Shown: positions 9,741-18,938 of the stretch, one piece after another
Layout of the letters: each line of letters begins with the position of its first letter
Numbering within the stretch: the first letter of the stretch is position 1
Origin: Xanthomonas sp.
Lineage (GTDB): Bacteria > Pseudomonadota > Gammaproteobacteria > Xanthomonadales > Xanthomonadaceae
DNA: 64,000 bases
NCBI RefSeq assembly: GCF_017163755.1
Contig: NZ_JAFIWC010000015.1
Coordinates: forward strand, 1-64,000
Reading direction: 5' to 3'
Program-made: the position numbers and the translations under genes
Notes under the pieces: model-generated
Seen by the model: the letters and a program-made list of their open reading frames with translations, nothing else
Databases searched by the model: none
Told to the model about the DNA's origin: nothing

Positions 9741-9846
9741 ATGGCCCGGGCCACCCGCGCTGTTCCTGGGAAAAGCCGCGGCCTGGCGCACCGGCCGTTC
9801 GCCAAGCATCGACCCGCGTTCGAAGTCCATGCCGCTGACGGCCGGC

Positions 9847-12237
9847 CTAGAACTGCCAGCGCAGTCCCACCTGGTACTGCCGTGGCGCGCCCGGGGCGAC
9901 GAAGCGCGACGGGCCATCCTCGACCGCCGCGTCCTGCGGCCGCGCCAGTTCGCCATCGGGGAAAAGGTCCTCGGCGATCGCCGCATAGGTCTCGTAGCGG
10001 CGGTCGAACAGGTTGCTCACCCGCAGGTACAGCGTCAGCCCGTCGGCCAGCCGCCAGCTGCCGTGCGCGTCCACCAGCGCATAGCCGCCGGTGGCCAGGT
10101 CGTGGCGCTGCAGTTCCTCGCCGTCCTCCGGGTTCTCCACCAGGCCGTCCTCGTTGCCGCTGGCCACGCGCCGCGACACCGCGCGCAGGTCCGCGCCCAG
10201 CGCCAGCGCCGGCGACGCCTGCCATTCCAGCCCCAGTTTCAGCGTGTTGCGCGGCAGCCCGGCGATGCGCATGCCCGGCCGCAACGCGATGGCGCGCTCG
10301 CCGGACAGCAGTTCGCCGTCGCTGCGGTAGGTCGCGTCGAGGTAGCTGTAGCTGGCGAACCAGCGCAGCGGCCCGCTGGCGGTGCGGTAGTTCAGCTCCG
10401 CGCCCTGGTAGCGGGTACGGTCGACGTTGTCGAAATAGCCCAGCTGGGTGTTGGGCGCGCGCAGGAACAGGATGTCGTTGCGGTTGTCGGCGCGGTACAG
10501 CGAGGCGTTCATCGCCTGGGTCGGCGACGGGTTCCAGCGCAGCCCCACTTCGTAGGTGCGCGAGACGATCTGCTCCAGGCGCGGATCGGCCTGCAGCCCG
10601 GTCGGCAGCCGGCACGGCTGCTCCGGATCGGCGCAACCCAGCTCGATCGCGGTCGGCGCGCGGCTGTTCTGCGAGGCCGAGGCGAACGCGGTGACGCCGG
10701 CGCCCAGCCGCTGGGTCAGGCCCAGCGACGGGTTGGCCTTGGCGAACACGAAGCGCTCGCTCGGCCGCGCGCCGTCTTCGGCGGTGGACAGCACGTTGCT
10801 GACCTCGACCCGGTTCCAGCGCAGCGACGCGGTGACGTGGGTGGCCTGGCTCAGCTCCCAGGTGTCGCTGGCGAACACGCCCAGGGTGCTGCTGCGGCCG
10901 CTGACGCCGGAGAAGAACTCGCGCTCCTCGTCGGCATCGGCGGCGATCGAGCGGTCGTCCTGCACCCAGCCTTCCTGTTCGTACTGGCGGTACCGCACCC
11001 GGTTGCGGTCGTAGGTGGCGCCGACGCTGATCTGGTGCGCGCCGGCATGGCGGCTCAGGTTCAGCGCCACGCCCTGCGCGTGCTGGCGCATCTGCGTGGT
11101 GTTGAGCACGCCACTGTGCACGGCGTCGGCCTCGTCGCGCTCGACATCGCAATCGGCGTCCAGCGGCGTGCCGTCGTCGGCGTAGCCGCCGGCGCACTCC
11201 TCGACGAATTCCTCGTAGTCCTCGTTGATGTCGCCGTTGACCGTGTCGCGGCGGCCTTCGCGGTGGTAGGCGAGCACGTGCAGCGCGGTGTCGGCGTCGA
11301 GGCGGTGGTCCAGCTGCCAGGTCAGCAGCGTGTTGCGGTTGCGGGTGAGGTCGGGCGAGGTGTAGACCGCGCGCCGGTCGTCCTCGTACAGGCCCGGCTC
11401 GATGCCCTCGTCGGTATAGCGGCCGCTCGGCAGCAGGCCGTTGCCGATCAGCTTGCTGCGGCCGTGCAGCAGCGACAGGTCCCAGTCGGTGCGCTCGCCC
11501 TGCCGCCCGGCCTTGGCGAACAGCGTGCCCAGGCGGCCTTCGGACGCGTCGCGCCAGCCGTCCTCGTCGAAGCCGGTGACCGCGACGAAGGCATGCAGTC
11601 CGTCGGCGCCAGCGTAGCCGTAGGAGGCGTCCAGGCGCTTGCGCTCGTTGCTGCCGAACGAGACCTCGGCGCGCACCCCCGGCGCGGTGATGCCCGACTG
11701 GGTGGCGAAGGCCAGCGCGCCGCCCAGCGTGTTCGGGCCGAACAGCGGATTGGAGCCGGGCATCAGGGTGACGCTGCGGATCGCCGCCTCCGGCATCATG
11801 TCCCAGCTGACGATGTCGGCGAACGGTTCGTTCATGCGCACCCCGTCCAGGTACACCGACAGGCCTTGCGAGGCGCCGGGCAGCGCCGAGGCGCGGAAGC
11901 CGCGGAAGGTGATGTCGGCCTGGAATGGGCTGCCCTGCACCTCGTTGGTGTCCACGCCGTTGAGCTGCCGCACCATGAACTCGGTGAGGTTGCCGGCCTG
12001 CGCGCGCCCGATGTCCTCGGCGGTGGCCGACTGCACGGTGTACGGCAGCTGGTCGGCGTCGATCAGCGTGCCGGGGATCGGCGTGGCGGTGACCTCGACC
12101 CGGTCCAGCAGCGTGACCTGGGCATCGTCGGCGTTGACCGTGGTCTGCGCCGCGGCGGGCGCTGCCGCGAGCGCTGCGGCGATGGCGATGGCGATCGCCG
12201 AGGCGTTCGCCGCGGCACGCGGTGGAATTGCACGCAT
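9847..12237 (-). CDS. TonB-dependent outer-membrane receptor
   Basis: Energy-coupled outer-membrane transporter. The 796-residue protein has an Ala-rich signal peptide ending APAAAQ (about residue 31), a TonB box-like LDRVEVTATP, a plug domain (FMVRQLNGVDTNEVQG; DGVRMNEPFADI) and a 22-strand-type barrel ending in the outer-membrane signature ...GLRWQF. The ATG at 12237 is preceded by AAGGAGGAC; the longer open frame upstream belongs to the alcohol dehydrogenase region. A segment at about residues 335-377 (INEDYEEFVEEC ... DADCDVERDEAD) is extremely acidic with two cysteines and probably lies in a surface loop. It is the last gene of the quinoprotein operon, 29 bases after the dehydrogenase stop. 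Substrate unknown; uptake of a metal or metallophore used by the operon's enzyme is inference. Confidence 0.93.
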   Translation of the reverse strand: MRAIPPRAAANASAIAIAIAAALAAAPAAAQTTVNADDAQVTLLDRVEVTATPIPGTLIDADQLPYTVQSATAEDIGRAQAGNLTEFMVRQLNGVDTNEVQGSPFQADITFRGFRASALPGASQGLSVYLDGVRMNEPFADIVSWDMMPEAAIRSVTLMPGSNPLFGPNTLGGALAFATQSGITAPGVRAEVSFGSNERKRLDASYGYAGADGLHAFVAVTGFDEDGWRDASEGRLGTLFAKAGRQGERTDWDLSLLHGRSKLIGNGLLPSGRYTDEGIEPGLYEDDRRAVYTSPDLTRNRNTLLTWQLDHRLDADTALHVLAYHREGRRDTVNGDINEDYEEFVEECAGGYADDGTPLDADCDVERDEADAVHSGVLNTTQMRQHAQGVALNLSRHAGAHQISVGATYDRNRVRYRQYEQEGWVQDDRSIAADADEEREFFSGVSGRSSTLGVFASDTWELSQATHVTASLRWNRVEVSNVLSTAEDGARPSERFVFAKANPSLGLTQRLGAGVTAFASASQNSRAPTAIELGCADPEQPCRLPTGLQADPRLEQIVSRTYEVGLRWNPSPTQAMNASLYRADNRNDILFLRAPNTQLGYFDNVDRTRYQGAELNYRTASGPLRWFASYSYLDATYRSDGELLSGERAIALRPGMRIAGLPRNTLKLGLEWQASPALALGADLRAVSRRVASGNEDGLVENPEDGEELQRHDLATGGYALVDAHGSWRLADGLTLYLRVSNLFDRRYETYAAIAEDLFPDGELARPQDAAVEDGPSRFVAPGAPRQYQVGLRWQF

Positions 12238-12266
12238 GTGTCCTCCTTGTCGGTACGGCATGCTGT

Positions 12267-13376
12267 TCAATAAAGCACGATCGACTTGATGCCCCGGCCC
12301 TCGCGCATCGAATCGAAGGCGCGGTTGATGTCCTGCAGCGGCAGCGTCTCGCTGATCAGCTCGTCGATGCGGATCTCCCCGCCCAGGTAGCGCTCGACGT
12401 AGCCGGGCAGCTCGCTGCGCCCCTTCACCCCGCCGAAGGCGCTGCCGCGCCACGCGCGCCCGGTGACCAGCTGGAACGGCCGCGTGCGGATCTCCTGGGC
12501 GCTCGGCGCCACGCCGATGATGATGCTCTGGCCCCAGCCCTTGTGGCAGCACTCCAGCGCCGCGCGCATCGCGCGCACGTCGCCGACGCACTCGAAGCTG
12601 TGGTCGGCGCCGCCGTCGGTCAGGTCCACGATCACCTGCTGCACCGGCGCGCCGTAGTCCTTCGGGTCCAGGCAGTCGGTGGCGCCCAGCGCGCGCGCCA
12701 GCTCGAACTTGTCGCGATTGATGTCGACCACGATGATGCGTTCGGCGCGCGCCATCACCGCGCCCTGCACCACCGACAGGCCGATGCCGCCCAGGCCGAA
12801 CACCGCCACGCTCTCGCCCGGGCGCACGCGCGCGGTGTTGAGCACCGCGCCGATGCCGGTGGTGACGGTGCAGCCGAGCAGGCACACCTTGTCCAGCGGC
12901 GCGGCCGGGTGGATCTTGGCCACCGCGATCTCCGGCAGCACCGTGTATTCGGCGAAGGTGCTGGTGCCCATGTAGTGCAGGATCGGCCGCCCGCGCAGCG
13001 AGAAACGGCTGCTGCCGTCGGGCATCAGCCCGCGGTCCTGGCTGGCGCGGATCGCCTGGCACAGGTTGGTGCGTCCGGAGCGGCAGAACTTGCACACGCC
13101 GCACTCGGGCATGTACAGCGGGATCACGTGGTCGCCCGGGCGCACGCTGGTGACGCCGACGCCGACCTCCTCGACCACGCCGGCGCCCTCCTGGCCCAGG
13201 ATCACCGGGAACGCCGCATCCGGGTCGGCCCCGGACAGGGTGCTGGCATCGCTGTGGCAGACGCCGCTGGCGACCAGCCGCACCAGCACCTCGCCCGGCT
13301 TCGGCGGCTGCAGGTCCACTTCCTCGATCGCCAGCGGCTGGTTTGCCGCCCAGGCGACCGCGGCTCGCGTCTTCAT
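12267..13376 (-). CDS. frmA: Class III zinc alcohol dehydrogenase / S-(hydroxymethyl)glutathione dehydrogenase
   Basis: NAD-dependent zinc MDR enzyme oxidising S-hydroxymethylglutathione (formaldehyde plus glutathione) to S-formylglutathione. The 369-residue product has the catalytic-zinc Cys in [20 protein letters not shown], the structural-zinc lobe (PECGVCKFC ... NLC) and the Rossmann glycine motif [15 protein letters not shown] followed by Asp (VVDINRDKF), indicating NAD. The ATG at 13376 has GGGGAGG upstream; an in-frame ATG 66 bases further up lacks family sequence. Its place directly after a methanol-type quinoprotein dehydrogenase set fits disposal of formaldehyde. Closely related plain alcohol dehydrogenases exist, so the exact substrate is inferred. 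Confidence 0.88.
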   Translation of the reverse strand: MKTRAAVAWAANQPLAIEEVDLQPPKPGEVLVRLVASGVCHSDASTLSGADPDAAFPVILGQEGAGVVEEVGVGVTSVRPGDHVIPLYMPECGVCKFCRSGRTNLCQAIRASQDRGLMPDGSSRFSLRGRPILHYMGTSTFAEYTVLPEIAVAKIHPAAPLDKVCLLGCTVTTGIGAVLNTARVRPGESVAVFGLGGIGLSVVQGAVMARAERIIVVDINRDKFELARALGATDCLDPKDYGAPVQQVIVDLTDGGADHSFECVGDVRAMRAALECCHKGWGQSIIIGVAPSAQEIRTRPFQLVTGRAWRGSAFGGVKGRSELPGYVERYLGGEIRIDELISETLPLQDINRAFDSMREGRGIKSIVLY

Positions 13377-13422
13377 CGTCCGCCTCCCCACGTCACATCG
13401 CACCGCCCCATGCGGCCCTGCC

Positions 13423-14457
13423 CTACCGCGCGATGACCACACCCCAGGGCATGTCGCCCACCGCGATCTGCTTGAGTTCCTTCATCGTGGCCGTGTCGAT
13501 CACGCTCACGCTGTTGGAGCGGCCGTTGGCCACATAGAGTTTCTTTCCGTCCGGGGTCAGCGCCGGGTTCCACGGCCGCTGTCCCACCGCGATCTCGCCG
13601 AGCGTGGCGCGCGCGGCCGGATCGATCACGCTGACCGTGCCGGCGCCGCCGTTGGAGGCGTAGATGCGGCGGCCGTCGCTGGAAATGGTCAGCCCGGCGG
13701 TGCGCTGCCCGGCCGGGATGCTGGCCACGCGGCGGCGCGCGACCAGGTCGATCACGTCGACCACGTGCGCCGATTCCTGCGCTACGTAGACGGTGTTGCC
13801 GTCCGGCGCGAACGCCATGCCGCGCGGGTGCCCGCTGGTGGCGATGACCCCGCTGGAACGCCCCGCCTTCAGGTCGATCACGTCCAGGTCGCTGGAGGCT
13901 TCGTTGCTGGTCAGCAGCCAGGCGCCGTCGGGCGTGTACAGGCAGTGCTCCGGCGCCTGGCCCTGGGTGGCAATGTGCGCGCCGATGGCGAAGCTGCGCG
14001 GGTCGATCAGCATCACTTGGTTCTGTCCTTCCACGCAGATCGCGAACTGGTCGCCGCGCGGCGACACCGCGATGCCTTCGGCGTTCTCGCCGATGTCCAC
14101 GCTGCGCAGCACCCGGTCCTGGGCCACGTCCAGCTCGAGCAGCCGATGGCCCTGGGCGTCGATCACGTACAGGTGCCCGCCCGGGCCCGGCACGATCTGC
14201 TGCAGCCGCTTGCCCAGCTGGCCCTGCCCGGACAGCGTGCGCACCACCGCATCCTGGGCGGTGTCGATCACCGAGATGGTGCCGCTGCGCTGGTTGGGCA
14301 CGTAGGCCAATACCGGCGTCGCGGGCGCTGCGGATGCTGCCGGCGCCGATGCGGTCGCCGCGCCGTCCGCGGGCGCAGGCGCGCGCTGGCAGGCGCCGGC
14401 GGCCAGCAGCGCCGCCGCCGCGAGCGCACCGCACATCCGCCTGGCCCATCCGGTCAT
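13423..14457 (-). CDS. PQQ-dependent catabolism-associated YVTN beta-propeller protein
   Basis: Periplasmic or outer-envelope seven-bladed propeller of the family that accompanies PQQ alcohol dehydrogenases. The 344-residue product has a signal sequence with a lipobox-like LLAAGAC (about residue 24), a Pro/Ala linker, then repeated YVTN-type blades ([78 protein letters not shown]). Its ATG overlaps the cytochrome gene's TGA, so the two are translationally coupled. The exact role (electron transfer scaffold or enzyme maturation) is not established for the family. Confidence 0.88.
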   Translation of the reverse strand: MTGWARRMCGALAAAALLAAGACQRAPAPADGAATASAPAASAAPATPVLAYVPNQRSGTISVIDTAQDAVVRTLSGQGQLGKRLQQIVPGPGGHLYVIDAQGHRLLELDVAQDRVLRSVDIGENAEGIAVSPRGDQFAICVEGQNQVMLIDPRSFAIGAHIATQGQAPEHCLYTPDGAWLLTSNEASSDLDVIDLKAGRSSGVIATSGHPRGMAFAPDGNTVYVAQESAHVVDVIDLVARRRVASIPAGQRTAGLTISSDGRRIYASNGGAGTVSVIDPAARATLGEIAVGQRPWNPALTPDGKKLYVANGRSNSVSVIDTATMKELKQIAVGDMPWGVVIAR

Positions 14458-15011
14458 GGCGCCTTGCCTGCGGTCTTCTTGATCGAATGGATGAAGGCCA
14501 GCAGCTTCTCGGTGTCGCCTTCCTTCAGCACCGGCGCGAACGGCGGCATCTGCCCGACCACGTTCTCGTGGCCGACGCGCACCTTGCCGTGCGCGGTCAT
14601 GCCGGCGGTGCCTTCGTCGATCAGCACGCGCAGGGTGTCGTCGTCGCCGCCGTAGACCCACACGTCGTTGGTCAGCGGCGGGCACATGCCGCCGCCGCCG
14701 GTGCCGCCATGGCAGGCACTGCAGCCGGCGGACAGGAAGATCTTCTTGCCCTCGGCGGCCAGTTCGGGCGAGTCCTTCACTGGCGGTCCCTTGGGGATCG
14801 GGGTCACTGCCGCGGCCGGCGGCGGGGCGGCGGCTGGCGCGGGTGTCGCGGCGGCGGGTGGCGGTGCGGCGGCGGCGGCCGGCGCGGCAGGGGCCGCGGC
14901 CGGTGCCGGCGCTTCCTTGCCGCAGGCCGCCAGCACGCAGGTCAACGCCAGCAGGCACAACCGCAGGTGTTTCTGTACGACGGGGGAGAGAACGACGACG
15001 GCAGTACGCAT
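14454..15011 (-). CDS. c-type cytochrome lipoprotein (XoxG-like electron acceptor)
   Basis: Probable periplasmic electron acceptor for the quinoprotein dehydrogenase. The 185-residue protein starts at 15011 (MRTAVVVLSP, AAGGAAAAGG upstream), has a lipobox LTCVLAAC (about residue 31), a 40-residue Ala/Pro linker and one haem-binding motif C97-S-A-C-H101. A later Met in VGQMPPFAP is a candidate axial ligand. One haem and this size match the cytochrome c partners (XoxG/MxaG/PedF class) encoded beside such dehydrogenases. The beta-propeller gene overlaps its stop by ATGA. Confidence 0.88.
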   Translation of the reverse strand: MRTAVVVLSPVVQKHLRLCLLALTCVLAACGKEAPAPAAAPAAPAAAAAPPPAAATPAPAAAPPPAAAVTPIPKGPPVKDSPELAAEGKKIFLSAGCSACHGGTGGGGMCPPLTNDVWVYGGDDDTLRVLIDEGTAGMTAHGKVRVGHENVVGQMPPFAPVLKEGDTEKLLAFIHSIKKTAGKAP

Positions 15012-15088
15012 GGACAAACCTTTTCCTTGACGATGTGGTGGGGAACGCAGGCGCACGGCCCGCGGGTGAGGCGATGGGATTCAAGCGC

Positions 15089-16855
15089 TCATTGCGCGCG
15101 CCGCTGCTCGGCCTCCGTCAACAGCTGCGCCAGGGGGGCGTTGCCGCGTTGTTGCGCCAGCGCCGCCGGCGTCTTGCCGTCGGCATCGCGCGTATCGGCC
15201 TTGGCCCCGGCCTGCAGCAGCCGGCGCACGATCGCCTCGCGCCCCGCCGCCGCGGCGAGCATCAACGGGGTCACGCCGGCGCGGTTGGCCTGGTCCGGCG
15301 CCGCGCCGCGCGCAAGCAGCGCGTCGAGGATCTGCATGTCGTTGCGCGCCACCGCGAACATCACCGGGGTGAACCCGGCCGGATTGCTGCGGCGCACGTC
15401 GGCGCCGGCGTCGATCAGCGCCTGCACCACGCCTGCGTCGGCATAGGAGATCGCCAGGTCCAGCGCGGTCCAGCCGTCCTTGGCCACCGTGTCGACCTTG
15501 GCGCGGCGCCCGAGCAGCTGCGACACGCTGCGCGTGTCGTTGGACCAGGCCGCCTTCATCAGCGGCGTCCAGTCGCTGCCGTCGCGGCTGTCGACGCTGG
15601 CGCCGGCGGCGAGCAGCTCGCCGACCAGCGCCGGCGCCTGGTTGCGGATGGCCTGGTGCAGCGGAGGCTCGCCGAGCAGGTTGGGCCGGTCGGCCTTGGC
15701 GCCATGGCGCAGCAGCCAGGCCACGCGCACGCCGTCGCCGGCGTCGATCGCGTGCGCCAGCTCCTGGTTGGGATCGGCGCCGTCGGCGATGCGCAACTGC
15801 AGCTGCGCCAGCGCCTGCGACGACGCCTGCGCGCTGGGCGCGGCGGCCTGCGGCGGCGCGGCGTACGGACCATGCGACGCCAGGTCGCCGGTGACGACGC
15901 AGTCCTCGCACTTGACCAGCGGCACGTGGTAGTCGCGCAGGATCGCGGCGATCTCCTCGCGCTTGTCGTGCATCGCCTGGTTCAGCGCGTCGCGCAGCGC
16001 TTCGTTCTTGCGCGAGACCGCCCAGGCCATCGAATACTCGAGCACCTCGTCGTCGATCGTGTTCAGCGGCACCATGCCCAACCCGTTGCGGCCGGCGTAG
16101 TAGCCGGCCACCGGGCCCCAGGATTCGGCGGCATCCAGCTGCCCGGCGACGACGCGCTCGGCCAGCTTGCCCGGATGCTCTTCCGGCGCGGTCGACGAAT
16201 CGTAGAACAGGTACTGCACGTCGCCGGTCACGCCGTGGTCGTACAGCGCCTGCCGCGCCGGCGAACTCTGGAACACGCCGATGCGCAGCTTCTTCAGCGC
16301 CGGATCGTCGAGCGAGGCCGGCGCCAGCGCCAGGCCCTTGCGGGTCACCAGCACGTAAGTCGAACGGTACAGCGGGCGGGTGGGCAGGCCCATCTCGAAA
16401 TCGCTGTTCATGTCCATCAGCACGTCGCAACGGCCGGCATTGATCGTGCTGCGCGCCAGGCCGCGCTGATAGTAGGTGCGCCACTCGTACTCGAGCCGCC
16501 GGCCCATCGCGGCGGCCAGCGTTTGCGCGATCTTGTTCTGGAAGCCTTCGCCGGCGCGGTTGGACAACGGCATGTTGCCCGGGTCGGCGCAGACCTTCAG
16601 CACCGCGCCCGCCGACGTGCCGCCGGCGGGCGTGGGCACTCCCGGTGCCGCAGCGGGCGTGGCGGCTGGCGCCGTGGCCGCTGCGGCGGAATCAGGAGCG
16701 CGAGCCGTCGAGGACGACGGCTCGCGCGTGCAACCTGCGGCGACGAGTCCGAGGCTGCAAAACAGCAGCACGGCGCGCGCGCCATGAACGCTGCGGGACG
16801 AGACGGCCGCCAATGCGCGGCCGCTCGCGACGCTGGCGCGGCGCCGCCGACTCAT
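15089..16855 (-). CDS. XoxJ-like periplasmic binding lipoprotein fused to ankyrin repeats
   Basis: The first half is the quinoprotein dehydrogenase-associated periplasmic solute-binding domain (MoxJ/XoxJ type), thought to help activate or assemble the dehydrogenase. A basic N-terminus and lipobox LGLVAAGC (Cys42) give a lipoprotein; a Pro/Ala linker follows; the binding domain spans about 85-335 (VCADPGNMPLSNRAGEGFQNK ... LFYDSSTAPEEHPG). A CEDC pair ends it. From about residue 360 to the end are about seven ankyrin repeats (GWTALDLAISYADAGVVQALI; GVTPLMLAAAAGREAIVRRLL). Total 588 residues, about twice the usual XoxJ. Its ATG overlaps the XoxF TGA. The ankyrin half suggests a protein-binding role in the periplasm. 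Confidence 0.9.
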   Translation of the reverse strand: MSRRRRASVASGRALAAVSSRSVHGARAVLLFCSLGLVAAGCTREPSSSTARAPDSAAAATAPAATPAAAPGVPTPAGGTSAGAVLKVCADPGNMPLSNRAGEGFQNKIAQTLAAAMGRRLEYEWRTYYQRGLARSTINAGRCDVLMDMNSDFEMGLPTRPLYRSTYVLVTRKGLALAPASLDDPALKKLRIGVFQSSPARQALYDHGVTGDVQYLFYDSSTAPEEHPGKLAERVVAGQLDAAESWGPVAGYYAGRNGLGMVPLNTIDDEVLEYSMAWAVSRKNEALRDALNQAMHDKREEIAAILRDYHVPLVKCEDCVVTGDLASHGPYAAPPQAAAPSAQASSQALAQLQLRIADGADPNQELAHAIDAGDGVRVAWLLRHGAKADRPNLLGEPPLHQAIRNQAPALVGELLAAGASVDSRDGSDWTPLMKAAWSNDTRSVSQLLGRRAKVDTVAKDGWTALDLAISYADAGVVQALIDAGADVRRSNPAGFTPVMFAVARNDMQILDALLARGAAPDQANRAGVTPLMLAAAAGREAIVRRLLQAGAKADTRDADGKTPAALAQQRGNAPLAQLLTEAEQRRAQ

Positions 16856-18852
16856 CGCGCCGTCTTGGCCGCACCGGCCGCCGCGCCACCTGCCGACGCG
16901 GTGGCGGTCGGGGTGACGGTCTTGCCGGTTCCGTCGATCCGGAACGTGTGCACCATGCCGCCCAGCGGGATCTTGTCGAAGCCGTTGCTGAAGGCCAGCC
17001 CGGCCGCGCCCAGTGCGCCGTAGGGATCGCCCGGATCCAGGCCGCCGGCCACCGGCAGGCCGATCCAGCCGCCGATGCCGGAGAACACCGCCACGTACTG
17101 GTGGCCGTTGGCCTTGTAGGCGATCGGGTTGCCGATGATGCCCGACGGCAGCTTGGTCTCCCACAGCTTCTTGCCGGTGTCCTTGTCCACCGCGCGGAAC
17201 CAGCCGTCGAGCGTGCCGTAGAACACCAGCCCGCCGTTGGTGACCAGGGTGCCGCTCCACACCGGGAACTTCTCCTCGATCTCCCACTTCGACTTGCCGC
17301 TGACCACGTCGAACGCCTTGACGATGCCCAGCGCGCCGGGCTTGTTCGGCTTCATCATCACGTTGGCGAACACGTACGGCAGGCCCATCATGGTGTTGCC
17401 GCGCTCCTGCGGCTCCAGTTCCATGTGCCAGTTGTTGGTACCGCAGAAGAACACGTTGGATTCGGCCGGGTCGACCGAGCACGGCTGCTGGTCCTTGCCG
17501 CCCATCGCCGACGGGTACGCCTGCACCTTCTTGCCGCGCTCCAGCGGCGAATGCTCGGCGACCTTGATCGGGCGGCCGGTCTTCATGTCGATGCTCTCGG
17601 CCCAGTTGGCCGGCACGAACTTGTGCGCGCGCAGCAGCGTGCCGTCGCGGCGGTCGAGCACGTAGGCGAAACCGTTGCGGTCGAACTGCACCACCGAGGG
17701 CACCTGCTTGCCGTCGATGTCCAGGTCGACCAGGATCGGCTCGTTGACGCCGTCGTAGTCCCACTGGTCGAACGGCGTCTTCTGGTAGCCCCACACCGCT
17801 TCGCCGGTATCGATCCTGCGCGCGAACAGGGTCATCGACCACTTGTTGTCGTAGTCGCCGTTGTTGCACTCTTCCTGGGTGGTCTTGCCGCAGCGGTACG
17901 ACGGGCTCCACAGGCCGGGATTGCCGGTGCCGTAGTAGACCAGCTTCAGCTTCGGGTCGTAGCTGTACCAGCCCCAGGCCGCGCCGCCGCCGCGCTTCCA
18001 TTCCTCGTTGGGGAAGGTCTTGATGCCTAGGTCGCCGAGCTGGCCGTGTTGCGGGTTGGCCTTGTTGAAGTCCGCGCCCAGGCAGATCGCCTTGTCGCTG
18101 CCGGCGGCATCGCACGACCACACCTGCTTGCCGTCGGCCAGCGAATAGGCCGCGACGCGGCCGAGCACGCCGAACTCGTTGCCGCTGATGCCGGCCACGA
18201 CCTTGCCGTCGGCGATGATCGGCGCCATGGTGATGGTCTCGCCCTTGTCCGGGTGCGCCATCTTCTGCTTCCACACTTCCTTGCCGGTCTTGGCATCGAG
18301 CGCGATCACGTCGCCGCTGAGGCTGGCGAACACCAGCTTGCCGTCGGCATAGGAGGCGCCGCGGTTGACCGTGTCGCAACACGCCACCGCCACCGAGCGC
18401 TCGTCCTGCTGCGGGGTGTATTTCCACAGCACCTTGCCGCCGTCCTCCTGCGCCGCCAGGTCGATCGCGAACACGTTGTTCGGATAGGCGCTGACCATGT
18501 ACATCATGTTGCCGATCACCAGCGGCTGGCCTTCGTGGCCGCGGGTCGCGTCGGTCTTCATCTCCCACGACATCTTCAGGTTCTTGACGTTGTCGCGGTT
18601 GATCTCGGCCAGCGGGCTGTGCCGGGTCAGGGCGAAGTCGCGGCCGACGCCGCCCCAGTTGTCCGGGTTGCTGGCGTTGGTGGTGAACTCGCTGTCGGTA
18701 TCGGCCACCGCCGCCGGCGCGGTGGCCGCCGGTGCCTGCGCGGCCGGCGCCGGTGCTGCGGCTTCTTCCTGCTTCTTGCAGCCCGCCAGGACCAGCGTGG
18801 TGGCGAGCGCCAACAGCGTCCAAGTACGGGTATGACGGTGATGACTGTGCAT
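16852..18852 (-). CDS. xoxF: PQQ-dependent alcohol dehydrogenase, lanthanide (XoxF/ExaF) type
   Basis: Eight-bladed quinoprotein that oxidises methanol, ethanol or similar alcohols in the periplasm. The 666-residue product starts at 18852 (MHSHHRHTRTW, GAGGGGAG upstream) and carries a lipobox LVLAGC (Cys25), so it is probably membrane-anchored, unusual for XoxF. The PQQ-stacking adjacent pair C158-C159 is present. Likely metal ligands are E226 (SGNEFG), N311 (GTGNPG) and D365. D365-Y366-D367 carries the extra Asp two residues after the catalytic one that marks lanthanide-dependent enzymes, where calcium MxaF has Ala. First gene of the operon, behind a sigma-54 promoter. Substrate unproven. 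Confidence 0.92.
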   Translation of the reverse strand: MHSHHRHTRTWTLLALATTLVLAGCKKQEEAAAPAPAAQAPAATAPAAVADTDSEFTTNASNPDNWGGVGRDFALTRHSPLAEINRDNVKNLKMSWEMKTDATRGHEGQPLVIGNMMYMVSAYPNNVFAIDLAAQEDGGKVLWKYTPQQDERSVAVACCDTVNRGASYADGKLVFASLSGDVIALDAKTGKEVWKQKMAHPDKGETITMAPIIADGKVVAGISGNEFGVLGRVAAYSLADGKQVWSCDAAGSDKAICLGADFNKANPQHGQLGDLGIKTFPNEEWKRGGGAAWGWYSYDPKLKLVYYGTGNPGLWSPSYRCGKTTQEECNNGDYDNKWSMTLFARRIDTGEAVWGYQKTPFDQWDYDGVNEPILVDLDIDGKQVPSVVQFDRNGFAYVLDRRDGTLLRAHKFVPANWAESIDMKTGRPIKVAEHSPLERGKKVQAYPSAMGGKDQQPCSVDPAESNVFFCGTNNWHMELEPQERGNTMMGLPYVFANVMMKPNKPGALGIVKAFDVVSGKSKWEIEEKFPVWSGTLVTNGGLVFYGTLDGWFRAVDKDTGKKLWETKLPSGIIGNPIAYKANGHQYVAVFSGIGGWIGLPVAGGLDPGDPYGALGAAGLAFSNGFDKIPLGGMVHTFRIDGTGKTVTPTATASAGGAAAGAAKTAR

Positions 18853-18910
18853 CGTTCTACTCCCCTCGTTGAAGAGCCGTTGCGCGTGCCGTCCAACGGC
18901 CTGCGCGGCG

Positions 18911-18928
18911 GGATGTGCGGAAACATCC
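18911..18928. promoter_or_regulatory. Inverted repeat at the predicted xoxF transcription start
   Basis: GGATGT (18911-18916) and ACATCC (18923-18928) form a perfect 6-base inverted repeat with a 6-base spacer immediately downstream of the start predicted from the sigma-54 promoter. It could be a leader hairpin or a protein-binding site. Confidence 0.4.
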
Positions 18929-18938
18929 CTGGAGATGG

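Noticed and set aside
9529-12273. 914-codon plus-strand open frame over the TonB receptor
   Set aside because: No domain pattern, composition typical of antisense frames; it begins inside the REP array and mirrors the receptor gene.
9847-13104. 1085-residue fusion reading of the TonB receptor
   Set aside because: The extra N-terminal part is antisense-frame sequence of the alcohol dehydrogenase; a signal peptide and AAGGAGGAC fix the start at 12237.
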